Shown in pieces: positions 4,898-12,521 of a stretch of DNA of 12,844 bases (position 1 is the first letter of the stretch; each line of letters begins with the position of its first letter). A program made the translations under genes and the position numbers. This DNA comes from Planctomycetota bacterium (GTDB lineage Bacteria > Planctomycetota > MHYJ01 > JACQXL01). The notes beneath the pieces were generated by a model. The model did not search any database and had not been told where the DNA came from. It saw nothing but the letters and a program-made list of their open reading frames with translations. The stretch covers positions 1 to 12,844 of the forward strand of contig JASEHY010000021.1 of NCBI GenBank assembly GCA_030018555.1. The letters run 5' to 3'.

Positions 4898-5515
4898 ATG
4901 CAAGCGGATAATGACGGACATATTCTTAACAGTAGTATACTGGCTTTGAATAAGTATTATATCGCCCTGAAGGTAATCTCGGCCAGACGCGCCTTTGTTC
5001 TTCTTAGTAAAGATAATGCCGAGGTTGTTCATAAGAATAACGGAAGATTTGCGGGATATAATTTGTGGGACTGGGTCAAGGAGTCAGAAAACAATCATTT
5101 GTCAAGTGGAGAGTATGTTCACACACCTACCTTAAAGATATTGGTTCCGCGAGTAATCCGTCTTCTGAAATATGACCGTATGCCCCGAAGAGAACTTAAA
5201 TTCAATCGCAAGAATATTCTCTGCCGTGATAATTATCAGTGTCAGTATTGTGGGAAAAAATATTCTACCAGTGCTTTAACCATTGACCATGTAGTTCCTC
5301 GTTATCGGGGAGGAGTAGGTGAATGGACTAATCTAGTAACCTGTTGTAATAAGTGTAACGCCAGAAAAGGTGGTCGTCTTCCCAATGAAGCCGATATGAA
5401 GTTAATAAGAAACCCCCAAAAACCTAAATTTGACCGGGAAATTCTAAAATTGATGCAGAATAAACAATATACTCTCTGGAAAGAGTTTATTAATAATATA
5501 GAAGATATAAGTTAG
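4898..5515 (+). CDS. HNH endonuclease-family protein
   Basis: 205 aa from the ATG at 4898. The frame extends to 4820, but that start lies within the promoter, and the family normally opens with a segment like this protein's NSSILALNKYYIALKVISARRAFVLL (11-36). The C-terminal half is the nuclease: zinc ligands C115-x2-C118 and C150-x2-C153, catalytic-type D130-H131 (TIDHVVPRYRGG), N145, and the closing CNARKG. This is the beta-beta-alpha-metal fold of HNH nucleases, with N in the third position as is usual in this subfamily. The family is widespread in chromosomes and its substrate is generally undefined. It is the first gene of the plus operon, with 9 bp to the HEAT-repeat ATG. I see no methylase or restriction partner. 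Family certain, function uncertain. Confidence 0.92.
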   Translation: MQADNDGHILNSSILALNKYYIALKVISARRAFVLLSKDNAEVVHKNNGRFAGYNLWDWVKESENNHLSSGEYVHTPTLKILVPRVIRLLKYDRMPRRELKFNRKNILCRDNYQCQYCGKKYSTSALTIDHVVPRYRGGVGEWTNLVTCCNKCNARKGGRLPNEADMKLIRNPQKPKFDREILKLMQNKQYTLWKEFINNIEDIS

Positions 5516-5521
5516 GAGAAG
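5514..5521 (+). promoter_or_regulatory. Shine-Dalgarno of the HEAT-repeat gene overlapping the HNH stop
   Basis: AGGAGAAG (5514-5521) overlaps the HNH TAG stop (5513-5515) and sits 3-4 nt before the ATG at 5525. It fixes the HEAT start and suggests coupled translation. Confidence 0.8.
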
Positions 5522-5524
5522 AAA

Positions 5525-7528
5525 ATGAGAAGAATATTAATTGTTATATCTGTAGTAATAATGCTTTTTGCTTCTTTATCGGCGAATGCCTCAGAGGACA
5601 GAGCGACTACGATAAAAGAACTGATTAAGCGTCTTGATTCTGATAAGGAATTCTTACGCAGTTCGTCCGCTTATGCCTTAGGAGAGATGGACGCAAAAGA
5701 GTCCATACCACAATTACAGAACTCATTAAAAGACCCCGAATGGACAGTGCGGGTTGCTGCAATAGATGCCCTGAGAAAACTTTCTGCAAGAGAATCAAGC
5801 CCGGAGATTGCAAAAATGTTAGGTGACAAGACCGCTTATGTCCGCGAATCCGCTCTTATCGCTTTAGGTGAATTGGGCTCAAAGGAATCTGTCAGGACAA
5901 TGGTGAGATTACTCAAAGACGAAAATGATACGGTGCGTTATGCAGCCATCTTCGTATGTGGGAAATTAGGCGTGCGCGAAAGCATAGCAAATATGACCGA
6001 GATCATGAGAACTAATGACCGCATTGCCAGACTTCTGGCGGTTCATTCTCTGGCAGAACTTTCAGCCAGAGAGTCAATTCCTGAACTGACCCGAATGCTC
6101 AGCGATACCGATAAGTCTGCTTGCGCCTATGCCGCTTATACATCCGGTCAAATCGGCGCTAAAGAGATGATACCAGAATTAACAAGATTGTTTGATAATA
6201 ATAAAGAGGATGAAGAAGTCCGTAAATGCGCGGCTTATTCGCTCCTAAAACTCGGCGAGAATAAAATAATGACAAAGGCAATTAAATTGTTAGCAGAAAA
6301 ATATAAAAGATATAGTGATGCTTTTTTTGACTCAATGATAGACAAGGAGTTTTTTAATTTAATAAGTAACGAAACCAATTCTGGTGAAATAGTTTCCGAG
6401 TTGATTAAATTGCTTGGTGATAAGGATAGATACGTTTGTATAATAGCAGCTAGATGTCTTGGTGAACTTGGTGCGACAGAGGCGATTCCGGAGTTGACCA
6501 AGTTGGTTGAGGACAAAAACAGACTGGTTCGCGCAAGGGCAGTTATTGCCCTGAGTCAACTCGGCAAACGGGAAATGATTCCTGAATTGTTAAAATTACT
6601 CCGACATAAAGATACTTATCTTTGCTCCATTACTGTTAGAGAACTTCAGCGAATTAAAGCAAACGAGGCAATACCTGAACTTAAGAGATTATTAAAAGAC
6701 GTGGAAGATGTTGTACGCGCCTGGGCTATTTTCATGCTCGGGAAATTTGAAGCAAAGGAGATGATTCCAGATTTCAGAAAGTTGTTGAAGAAAGAGAGCG
6801 GATTTGTTCGCGCCTGGCTGATTTTCACCCTAGCAGAACTCGGCGATAAAGAATCAATTTATGAGATAACCAAGATGCTTAATGATAAAAATGACCTTGT
6901 CTGTAATCAAGCGGTTCTGGCACTCGGTAAACTCGGCGCAAAAGATGCCATCCCTGAACTGTTAAAATTACAGACGGTGGCATCTATGACAAATTCAACT
7001 ATTGTTGCTCTGGGCAGGTTGGACGCAAAAGAAATAGTTCCTGAACTGAAAAAGATTCTACGAGAAAAAGAGGATAACGAGTTACGCAAATCTGCTATCT
7101 CGTCACTCGCCGAACTCGGTGCTACAGAAGTAATTCCAGAGTTGCTTAAAATAGTGAGAAACGAGCAATATCTTATGCACAAATCCCAAATTGATTTTCT
7201 GGAGAAAAAGTACAGCGGTGCAGAAATCCACCTCATGGATGTATTATACAGAGCAGGAATAAATGAGATTCGTAAAAATGCGATTTACGCTTTAGGAAAG
7301 ATGAAATCTAAGGAAGCAATTCCTGAATTGTTGAAACTGCTTAATGACAGAGATATGTATATTCGTGGCTGGTCAGCAATCTCATTGGTTGAACTTGGAG
7401 AAAAGGATAAAATCACAACCCAGAATATTAATGACATCAAATTAATCTGGAGACAGGGTGGCGATGACGCCAGCGATGACGCCACTATAGCCAGAGAAAC
7501 CCTTACTAAATTGGGTGTTGGCGATTAA
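5525..7528 (+). CDS. Exported HEAT-repeat protein
   Basis: 667 aa. Residues 1-22 are a Sec signal peptide (MRR, hydrophobic core 4-18, ANA with cleavage expected before S23), so the mature protein is likely periplasmic or secreted. The rest is about 17-18 HEAT-like repeats of about 31 residues, each keyed by variants of AKESIPEL-x-KLL followed by VR-x-A-A-x-x-ALG-x-LG; clear copies include ARESIPEL, AKEMIPEL, ATEAIPEL, AKDAIPEL and KSKEAIPEL. Repeats 7-8 (about 240-290) and the segment near 545-580 are degenerate. The array should form a solenoid for protein binding; no catalytic domain is seen. The C-terminus has a short acidic repeat, DDASDDA, encoded by a direct repeat (gatgacgcc). Bilin-lyase-type HEAT proteins share the repeat, but nothing links it to pigments. 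Second gene of the operon, 11 bp before the propeller gene. Confidence 0.93.
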   Translation: MRRILIVISVVIMLFASLSANASEDRATTIKELIKRLDSDKEFLRSSSAYALGEMDAKESIPQLQNSLKDPEWTVRVAAIDALRKLSARESSPEIAKMLGDKTAYVRESALIALGELGSKESVRTMVRLLKDENDTVRYAAIFVCGKLGVRESIANMTEIMRTNDRIARLLAVHSLAELSARESIPELTRMLSDTDKSACAYAAYTSGQIGAKEMIPELTRLFDNNKEDEEVRKCAAYSLLKLGENKIMTKAIKLLAEKYKRYSDAFFDSMIDKEFFNLISNETNSGEIVSELIKLLGDKDRYVCIIAARCLGELGATEAIPELTKLVEDKNRLVRARAVIALSQLGKREMIPELLKLLRHKDTYLCSITVRELQRIKANEAIPELKRLLKDVEDVVRAWAIFMLGKFEAKEMIPDFRKLLKKESGFVRAWLIFTLAELGDKESIYEITKMLNDKNDLVCNQAVLALGKLGAKDAIPELLKLQTVASMTNSTIVALGRLDAKEIVPELKKILREKEDNELRKSAISSLAELGATEVIPELLKIVRNEQYLMHKSQIDFLEKKYSGAEIHLMDVLYRAGINEIRKNAIYALGKMKSKEAIPELLKLLNDRDMYIRGWSAISLVELGEKDKITTQNINDIKLIWRQGGDDASDDATIARETLTKLGVGD

Positions 7529-7539
7529 GACTAAAAATT

Positions 7540-10500
7540 ATGGGATTGCAGGGAGACATTTCCTTTATCGCTCTATCAGAAGTTTTTCAGTTGATTACTG
7601 CCTCAGATAAAGAAGGCACCTTAATAATATATGACCATCAGAAAAACAGACGAGAAATATATTTTGGTAAAGATGGCATCCGACTTCTATCTATAGGCGA
7701 GCGCAAGGGTCTGCCCATCGGAGAAATACTGGTCAAGAAGAAACTTGTCACCCCCGCACAACTTTCCCAGGCATTAACTACCCAGAAGACCACTAACCTC
7801 AAATTAGGTGAAATCTTGTGTCATCTCGGATTCATCAAACAGGACGTCCTTGAAAAGATAATTCATAACCAGATTGAAGATGAAATATATGATATCTTCA
7901 GGTGGGAGCAGGCAAAATTTGAATTTGTAGAAGGTCCCCCGCCTACCCCTCCTCTTATGTCAGACCAGAACCCGGTTTCAATCCTCACGCTTGATGTGAA
8001 AGTATTGATTGATAAAACCAATCAACGTAATAAAAATTGGCAGGAAGTTAAAAATTCCTTCAAGAGCCATAATTCTCTCTTTAAACTAACAGATGATTAT
8101 GAAGAGAAACTTCCTTATATCTCACTTTCTGAAGATGAGAAGAGGATTCTTCGGATAATTAAAGGTTTCAAGACGCTTCAGGATATTGTTGATGAGTCAT
8201 CCATCGGCACATTAGACACTTATAAAACAGCAAGTAGTCTGCTGGAGAAAAAAATAATTCGGGAGGTGGAGGATGCAGAAGTTAAAAACTATGCCCGTCA
8301 TCTTCTCAAGGAGAAGAAATTTACAGAAGCGCTGTTTTTTTATCAGCAGGCTCTTAAAGCAAATCCTAAAGATATAACTATTATTGGAAATATTGCCGAG
8401 GTGCTTGAAAGATTGGAACGCCCTACTGATGCCGGCTTTGAATATAAGAAATTAGGAAAACTGCTCTGGGATAAGAATGACCTCAATCTGGCAACGGTAT
8501 CCTACAAAAAAGCCATTACTTTCTTTCCATCGGATGAAGAACTTTATAATAATTTATTCAACCTCTATGTCCTCCAGAATCAGCCCCGTGAAGCGGCAAA
8601 TATTGGCAAGGAACTAATAAAACTATATGCCCGTTCCAAGAAAATGCAGGAGGTTCAAACCTTATATGAAAAGATTGCTTCTGTTTATAAACCCGACCTT
8701 GAATTGCGTTCTTATCTGATATCCGCTTATTTCCAGATGGGAGAATATACTAAATCCAGAGAGGAACTTGATAAAGCAATTCGGGGATTACCTTCACAGA
8801 AAACACATACTCTTATCAAGGCATATGAAACGGTTGTGAGTGTTGATAGCCGTCATTCCGATGCACGTTATCGGCTGGATTCCCTGCGTAAGATTAAACT
8901 GGAAACAGACAGGAAAAGAAGAAAAATAATCATTCTGGCAGGTGCTTTTCTGCTGCTATTATGTCTTACTGGCATCTTTGCCCTGAATGATTATTTACAG
9001 TATAAAAAATTTCTGATTCTTAAGAACGATATAGAGGAGTTGAAAAAGAACCAAGAATATGACTCTGCCCTTGCTAAATGTCAGGCATTTAACCGTTCTT
9101 TTACGATCTATACCAAATCACAAGTCCAGAAGGAAATAGATGTCCTGTTGACACTGCTGCAAAGCAAGGAGAAAAGAATCAGCACTATTTTTGATGCGGA
9201 ACTTTCATCCTTCAAGGAATTATGTCAGAAGGCAATACAGATAAAACAAAAAGACAATGATTTTGATACCGCATTAAAAATGTTACAGGAAACAGAACTA
9301 AAGGTTCAGCAATCAAGGACTACCATCAAAGAGAGGGTTCATAAAATGGATGGCACTCCAGACATTACCGACAGATATACAAATAGTTATCAGCAGTTTA
9401 TAGAAGAGATAAAGAAAGAAACTCTGGCAATAGAACAATATTTAACATCTGCAAAGGAACTATACTTACAGGCAAAAGAACTTGATAAAGCAGAGAAATT
9501 AGAAGAAAGCGCAAAGGTTATCAGACTCCTCGTAAATAAGTATCCTGCTTCAGCAGTAGCCCGGAATGCAAGAATTCCTGTTAAGATAGAATCCGTCCCG
9601 TCATCTGCCGAGATATTTCTTAATGATAAGCGACAGGGCAGGACACCGTTAAAGGTCTATCTGCCGATTAAAGGAGCGGCTACCCTCACAGTGAGTAAGA
9701 AAGGTTTTGTTACTCATACCAGAGAAGTGAGGGCTTATGAACAGTATCATCTTTCCATCTTACTTGAGAAAACTCATCTCTGGTCATTTGATACAGGTTA
9801 CCCTCTACAGACCACGTCTCTTTTAGTGGACGGAACAGTTTTTATTACTACTCGTGATGGTTATCTTAAAGCCCTGAATTCAGAAAATGGCACACTAAAA
9901 TGGGCTTTCAGAACTGATACTCCTACGGAGATACATTCATCACCCAGATTAAATAATAAATTAGTGCTCTTCGGCGCAGATGATAATAAATTATATGCGG
10001 TTCGTTCTTCCGACCCGGTTAAAGTTTATCAAATACAGACCGCCAATCCTATCAGAGCGGACGCATTTTTCTCACCTGACAGGAAGATTACTCTGATAGG
10101 CAGTACAGATAAACATCTTTACGCGATGAGAGAAGATAGAACACCCTTGTGGAACTACAATACTAAAGCAAAAATCTCTTCTACCGGGCTGGTGGACGAA
10201 AAAGGTGTGGTCTATATAACTTCTGAAGATGGAATGCTTCATTCATTAGACCTTAACACAGGCACAAAGATGTGGGAGTTGTCATTAGGCGGTAAGCCGA
10301 ACTCGCCGATTATGAAAGGGGATACTTTATATATAGGTAGCACCAATAATACCGTGTATGCGATAGACCTTATAAAGAGACAGATTCAATGGTCATCACG
10401 GCTACGTAGGGAAATAGTAGCGCCTCTGACTATATCCGCTAATATCCTTTTGGTTCCCTGTCAGGATGGTAATTTATACGCACTTGATATAAAAAGTCAG

Positions 10501-10740
10501 AATATTCTCTGGCAGTTTGGAACCAAAGGTGCTCTCACCGGTGAAGTCGCAGTATCAGAAAAGGATGGTATCGTCTATTTCGGAAGCGAGGATTTCTATT
10601 TCTATGCGGTAAAACTCTCGGATGGTAAAGAAGTATGGAAGTATAAGACCAAAGGTTCTATCCGTTCAACGCCCATCATGGGAAATCAAATGCTCTATAT
10701 CGGCAGTGATGATGGTAATCTATACGCCATAGAAAAATAA
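7540..10740 (+). CDS. DUF4388/MshEN-like, TPR, PEGA, PQQ-propeller membrane protein
   Basis: 1066 aa, envelope-spanning. Cytoplasmic side: a DUF4388 (PatA-N-like) domain, 1-130, holding two 24-residue MshEN-like motifs (59-82 and 88-111, spacer 5); a winged-helix-like segment (about 190-245); TPRs (about 250-420). RKRRK (458-462) then one membrane helix (463-482) predict N-in/C-out topology. Periplasmic side: a long charged, coiled-coil-prone stalk (485-670), a PEGA domain (679-744; key P687, A690, G700, T702-P703), and a PQQ-like propeller (745-1066). I count eight blades; the first strand, LWSF (747-750), supplies the strand missing from the last repeat (YAIEK end), so the ring appears complete. 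No quinoprotein dehydrogenase catalytic context is seen, so it is probably a binding scaffold like BamB rather than an enzyme. There is no clear Shine-Dalgarno; translation may be coupled to the HEAT gene. Confidence 0.93.
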   Translation: MGLQGDISFIALSEVFQLITASDKEGTLIIYDHQKNRREIYFGKDGIRLLSIGERKGLPIGEILVKKKLVTPAQLSQALTTQKTTNLKLGEILCHLGFIKQDVLEKIIHNQIEDEIYDIFRWEQAKFEFVEGPPPTPPLMSDQNPVSILTLDVKVLIDKTNQRNKNWQEVKNSFKSHNSLFKLTDDYEEKLPYISLSEDEKRILRIIKGFKTLQDIVDESSIGTLDTYKTASSLLEKKIIREVEDAEVKNYARHLLKEKKFTEALFFYQQALKANPKDITIIGNIAEVLERLERPTDAGFEYKKLGKLLWDKNDLNLATVSYKKAITFFPSDEELYNNLFNLYVLQNQPREAANIGKELIKLYARSKKMQEVQTLYEKIASVYKPDLELRSYLISAYFQMGEYTKSREELDKAIRGLPSQKTHTLIKAYETVVSVDSRHSDARYRLDSLRKIKLETDRKRRKIIILAGAFLLLLCLTGIFALNDYLQYKKFLILKNDIEELKKNQEYDSALAKCQAFNRSFTIYTKSQVQKEIDVLLTLLQSKEKRISTIFDAELSSFKELCQKAIQIKQKDNDFDTALKMLQETELKVQQSRTTIKERVHKMDGTPDITDRYTNSYQQFIEEIKKETLAIEQYLTSAKELYLQAKELDKAEKLEESAKVIRLLVNKYPASAVARNARIPVKIESVPSSAEIFLNDKRQGRTPLKVYLPIKGAATLTVSKKGFVTHTREVRAYEQYHLSILLEKTHLWSFDTGYPLQTTSLLVDGTVFITTRDGYLKALNSENGTLKWAFRTDTPTEIHSSPRLNNKLVLFGADDNKLYAVRSSDPVKVYQIQTANPIRADAFFSPDRKITLIGSTDKHLYAMREDRTPLWNYNTKAKISSTGLVDEKGVVYITSEDGMLHSLDLNTGTKMWELSLGGKPNSPIMKGDTLYIGSTNNTVYAIDLIKRQIQWSSRLRREIVAPLTISANILLVPCQDGNLYALDIKSQNILWQFGTKGALTGEVAVSEKDGIVYFGSEDFYFYAVKLSDGKEVWKYKTKGSIRSTPIMGNQMLYIGSDDGNLYAIEK

Positions 10741-10758
10741 AAATAAATTATTATTATC

Positions 10759-10785
10759 TTGACGCTGTTGGAAATAATATATAAA
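10759..10785 (+). promoter_or_regulatory. Possible promoter of the membrane-protein gene
   Basis: TTGACG (10759-10764), a 15-bp spacer and TATAAA (10780-10785), or a 17-bp spacer to TAAAAA. A start near 10792 would give a short leader with the hairpin GCACA-N7-TGTGC (10801-10817) just before the ribosome site. The 97-bp gap from the propeller gene makes a separate or secondary promoter plausible; read-through from upstream is also possible as no terminator is visible. Confidence 0.4.
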
Positions 10786-10800
10786 AAGGTCAAAAAACCA

Positions 10801-10817
10801 GCACAGAAATTATGTGC
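10801..10817 (+). promoter_or_regulatory. Small leader hairpin before the membrane-protein gene
   Basis: GCACA (10801-10805), loop GAAATTA, TGTGC (10813-10817). It ends 7 nt before the Shine-Dalgarno, so it could tune translation or stability, but a 5-bp stem is weak evidence. Confidence 0.3.
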
Positions 10818-10823
10818 GGGATG

Positions 10824-10832
10824 AAAGGAGAG
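10824..10832 (+). promoter_or_regulatory. Shine-Dalgarno that sets the membrane-protein start
   Basis: AAAGGAGAG is a strong ribosome site 5 nt before the ATG at 10838. It favours that start over an in-frame GTG at 10814, which would place this site inside the coding sequence. Confidence 0.85.
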
Positions 10833-10837
10833 AAAAT

Positions 10838-11977
10838 ATGAGAAAGTTAAATGGAAACTTCAGGGATATTTTTAACGGCTTCTCAGTGGCACTGGATATA
10901 AAAAAGATGTTCACTGGCTTTGTAGCCATCTGTCTTACTCTTATATTGGTAGTGGTTATTCCCATACTTGTTGCCTGGTTGTTTGTCAATCCTCAGATAA
11001 AAGATGTCTCATCTTTTGGGGAATTGCATCGTAAGGCAATGAGTACCTTACTCGCAGGTGATGTCTGGAAAGTCCATCTCTTCTTCACAATAATAGGTAT
11101 ATTAGTATTCCTCGTCTGGGCTTATTTTGGTGGTGTTATCAGCAGAATCGCCGCTGTTAATCTTACTAAAGATGAAGGATTACCCTTAAAAAATGCCTTA
11201 TCATTCGCTAATAAGAAATTCATCTCCCTTATTTCACCCTTTATCCTTGTTATTCTCGGTTTCTTATTCTTTGTCCTCTGTAATGTTATTGGTGGATTCG
11301 TTGGCTTGATTCCTTATGCAGGGGAACTATTAGTGTCTATCTTCTTACCTCTTGCGGTGCTTTCCGGTTTTATTATGGTTTTTATTCTGATAGGGTTTAT
11401 CTTTAGCAAAAACCTATTCCTGCCCACTATTGCGGTAGAATCTTCAGACGCCTTTGATGCCGTCTCCCGTAGTTTCCAGTATATTTATGCAGAGCCCTGG
11501 CATTTCTTCTGGTATGTCATTGTAGCCAAAGTTTATGGTATAATTACCACTGCCTTTGTCTGGTTTTTCGGCTTTCTGATGCTCTACTTATCTCTTAAAG
11601 CGGTCAAATTGGGGATGGGGCTCAAATTGCTGAAGATTTTCGGTTTGACCAATCTTCCACAATTCGCCCATGTCCCTATCTCGGATGTAGATTTTACCTA
11701 TAAAATAGCCGCTTATATTATAATGGTATGGCTGGTCCTGATAATCGGCATAATGTTTTCTTATGTTATCTCCTATTGCTACACCGCATCAACAATAATA
11801 TATCTCCTGATGAGGAAAAAGGTTGATGATATAGAGATGAACGAAATCTACGAAGAAGAAATCCCGCAGGGCGGGACACCTGAGAGCGAGCCAAAGACGG
11901 ACGAAACGCCCACATCCTTTCCATCGTCCCCCTCTCCTGCAACACCACCACCGTCAGGTGCTGGGGAAACGAAGTAA
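10838..11977 (+). CDS. Polytopic inner-membrane protein with Pro-rich tail
   Basis: 379 aa from the ATG at 10838. About six hydrophobic segments are visible: 25-50, 80-100, 130-158, 163-190, 222-252 and 290-320. Between segments 4 and 5 is a conserved-looking amphipathic stretch, ESSDAFDAVSRSFQYIYAEP (about 204-223) followed by WHFFWY. That A-x-x-A-x-x-RS-x-x-Y pattern recalls the broad family of uncharacterised 'membrane domain' proteins (DUF975/DUF4013 and GDPD-associated types); I cannot name a function. The last ~55 residues (325-379) are acidic, then rich in Pro, Ser, Thr and Gly (PPPSGAGETK), predicted disordered, and encode GC-rich hairpin DNA unlike the rest of the gene. It follows the propeller gene by 97 bp and may be co-transcribed with it, perhaps part of the same envelope complex. 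Confidence 0.88.
   Translation: MRKLNGNFRDIFNGFSVALDIKKMFTGFVAICLTLILVVVIPILVAWLFVNPQIKDVSSFGELHRKAMSTLLAGDVWKVHLFFTIIGILVFLVWAYFGGVISRIAAVNLTKDEGLPLKNALSFANKKFISLISPFILVILGFLFFVLCNVIGGFVGLIPYAGELLVSIFLPLAVLSGFIMVFILIGFIFSKNLFLPTIAVESSDAFDAVSRSFQYIYAEPWHFFWYVIVAKVYGIITTAFVWFFGFLMLYLSLKAVKLGMGLKLLKIFGLTNLPQFAHVPISDVDFTYKIAAYIIMVWLVLIIGIMFSYVISYCYTASTIIYLLMRKKVDDIEMNEIYEEEIPQGGTPESEPKTDETPTSFPSSPSPATPPPSGAGETK
11862..11876. repeat. GC hairpin inside the membrane-protein gene tail
   Basis: TCCCGC-agg-GCGGGA, a 6-bp stem within codons for I-P-Q-G-G-T. The arms match the intergenic hairpin at 1443-1456, suggesting that a palindromic repeat has contributed to the disordered C-terminus. Confidence 0.5.
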
Positions 11978-12029
11978 CCACAGTGGAATTGCGAATTTGG
12001 AATTGTGAATTGTGGATTTCAGATTTAAT

Positions 12030-12104
12030 CCCTGACGGGACTACCTGCCCGACCTGAAGGTCGTTCGGGCGGGGCTTCATTGACGCTCGCCCCGTAAGGG
12101 GTCA
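12030..12104. repeat. Cluster of three GC hairpins
   Basis: CCC-TGAC-GGG (12030-12039); a larger stem at 12047-12070 with CGACC-TGAA-GGTCG inside partly pairing GCCC/GGGC arms; and CCCC-GTAA-GGGG (12090-12101) framed by TGA...TCA (12081-12104). It may serve as the transcript end after the membrane-protein gene, but no T-run follows. Confidence 0.5.
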
Positions 12105-12214
12105 TTTAGCCACAGAGGACACACAGGTCGGCCACAGATTACACAGATTATTAGCCACAAAGACATCAAGAAATACATCTAAATCTGTGCGATTTTTCGG
12201 GGGTGGACAGGACT

Positions 12215-12390
12215 TGACTCTCTCGCCGACACCACCTGACCATTTCGCAAACGCTTCCTGACCCTTTCGCAAACGCCCCTTGACCCTTTCGCAAATGCCC
12301 CTTGACCCTTTCGCAAATGCCCCCTGACCATTTCGCAAATGCCCCTTGACCATTTCGCAAACGCCTCCTGACCCTTTCGCAAACGCATCC
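12215..12390. repeat. 22-bp direct tandem repeat array, eight units
   Basis: TGAC starts at 12215, 12237, 12259, 12281, 12303, 12325, 12347 and 12369: exactly 22 bp each time. Seven units (12237-12390) are highly alike, reading TGACC(C/A)TTTCGCAAA then (C/T)GC and four pyrimidine-rich bases; the first (12215) is degenerate, and a decayed ninth may start at 12391. There are no unique spacers, so it is not CRISPR. Each unit holds the quasi-palindrome TTTCGCAAA. The units vary at a few positions, mostly C/T and C/A. Confidence 0.9.
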
Positions 12391-12402
12391 TACCACTCAA
12401 AA

Positions 12403-12443
12403 GGGAAGGGGGTGGGGGGCAGGGGTATCCCCCCACCTCCTCC
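12403..12443. repeat. G-rich hairpin with G-quadruplex-type motif
   Basis: The plus strand has four G-runs separated by one or two bases (GGG-aa-GGGGG-t-GGGGGG-ca-GGGG, 12403-12425), fitting the standard quadruplex rule. GGTGGGGGG (12411-12419) also pairs perfectly with CCCCCCACC (12429-12437), and the stem extends imperfectly outward to 12443. It lies just after the tandem array. Confidence 0.7.
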
Positions 12444-12521
12444 CGTAAATGTTCACTCATCCCCATTTCGTATAACTATAAAAAGCTATTAGATTGCAGC
12501 AGTTTTGCCGATAATATATAT

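Larger units (their letters stand above)
11978..12521. other. 544-bp intergenic region with hairpins, tandem array and G-rich tract
   Basis: No credible gene. In order: short aattg-type degenerate repeats (11984-12018), a cluster of GC hairpins (12030-12104), cacaga-rich dispersed-repeat DNA with CACAGATT at 12133-12140 and 12142-12149 and its inverse AATCTGTG at 12182-12189, the 22-bp tandem array (12215-12390), the G-rich hairpin (12403-12443), then AT-rich DNA leading to the transposase. Long minus-strand frames cross the array in all three phases and are artefacts of the repeat. No clear intrinsic terminator for the membrane-protein gene. Confidence 0.7.

Noticed and set aside
10814..10837. 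GTG start adding 8 residues to the membrane protein
   Set aside because: The strong Shine-Dalgarno at 10824-10832 lies inside this extension and correctly positions the ATG at 10838.
12215..12390. CRISPR array
   Set aside because: Units are 22 bp back to back with no variable spacers and no cas genes in the window.
12102..12466. Three overlapping minus-strand frames with 22-residue repeats
   Set aside because: They arise from the 22-bp tandem array lacking stops on that strand; all three phases are equally open, there is no Shine-Dalgarno, and the flanks are dispersed repeats.
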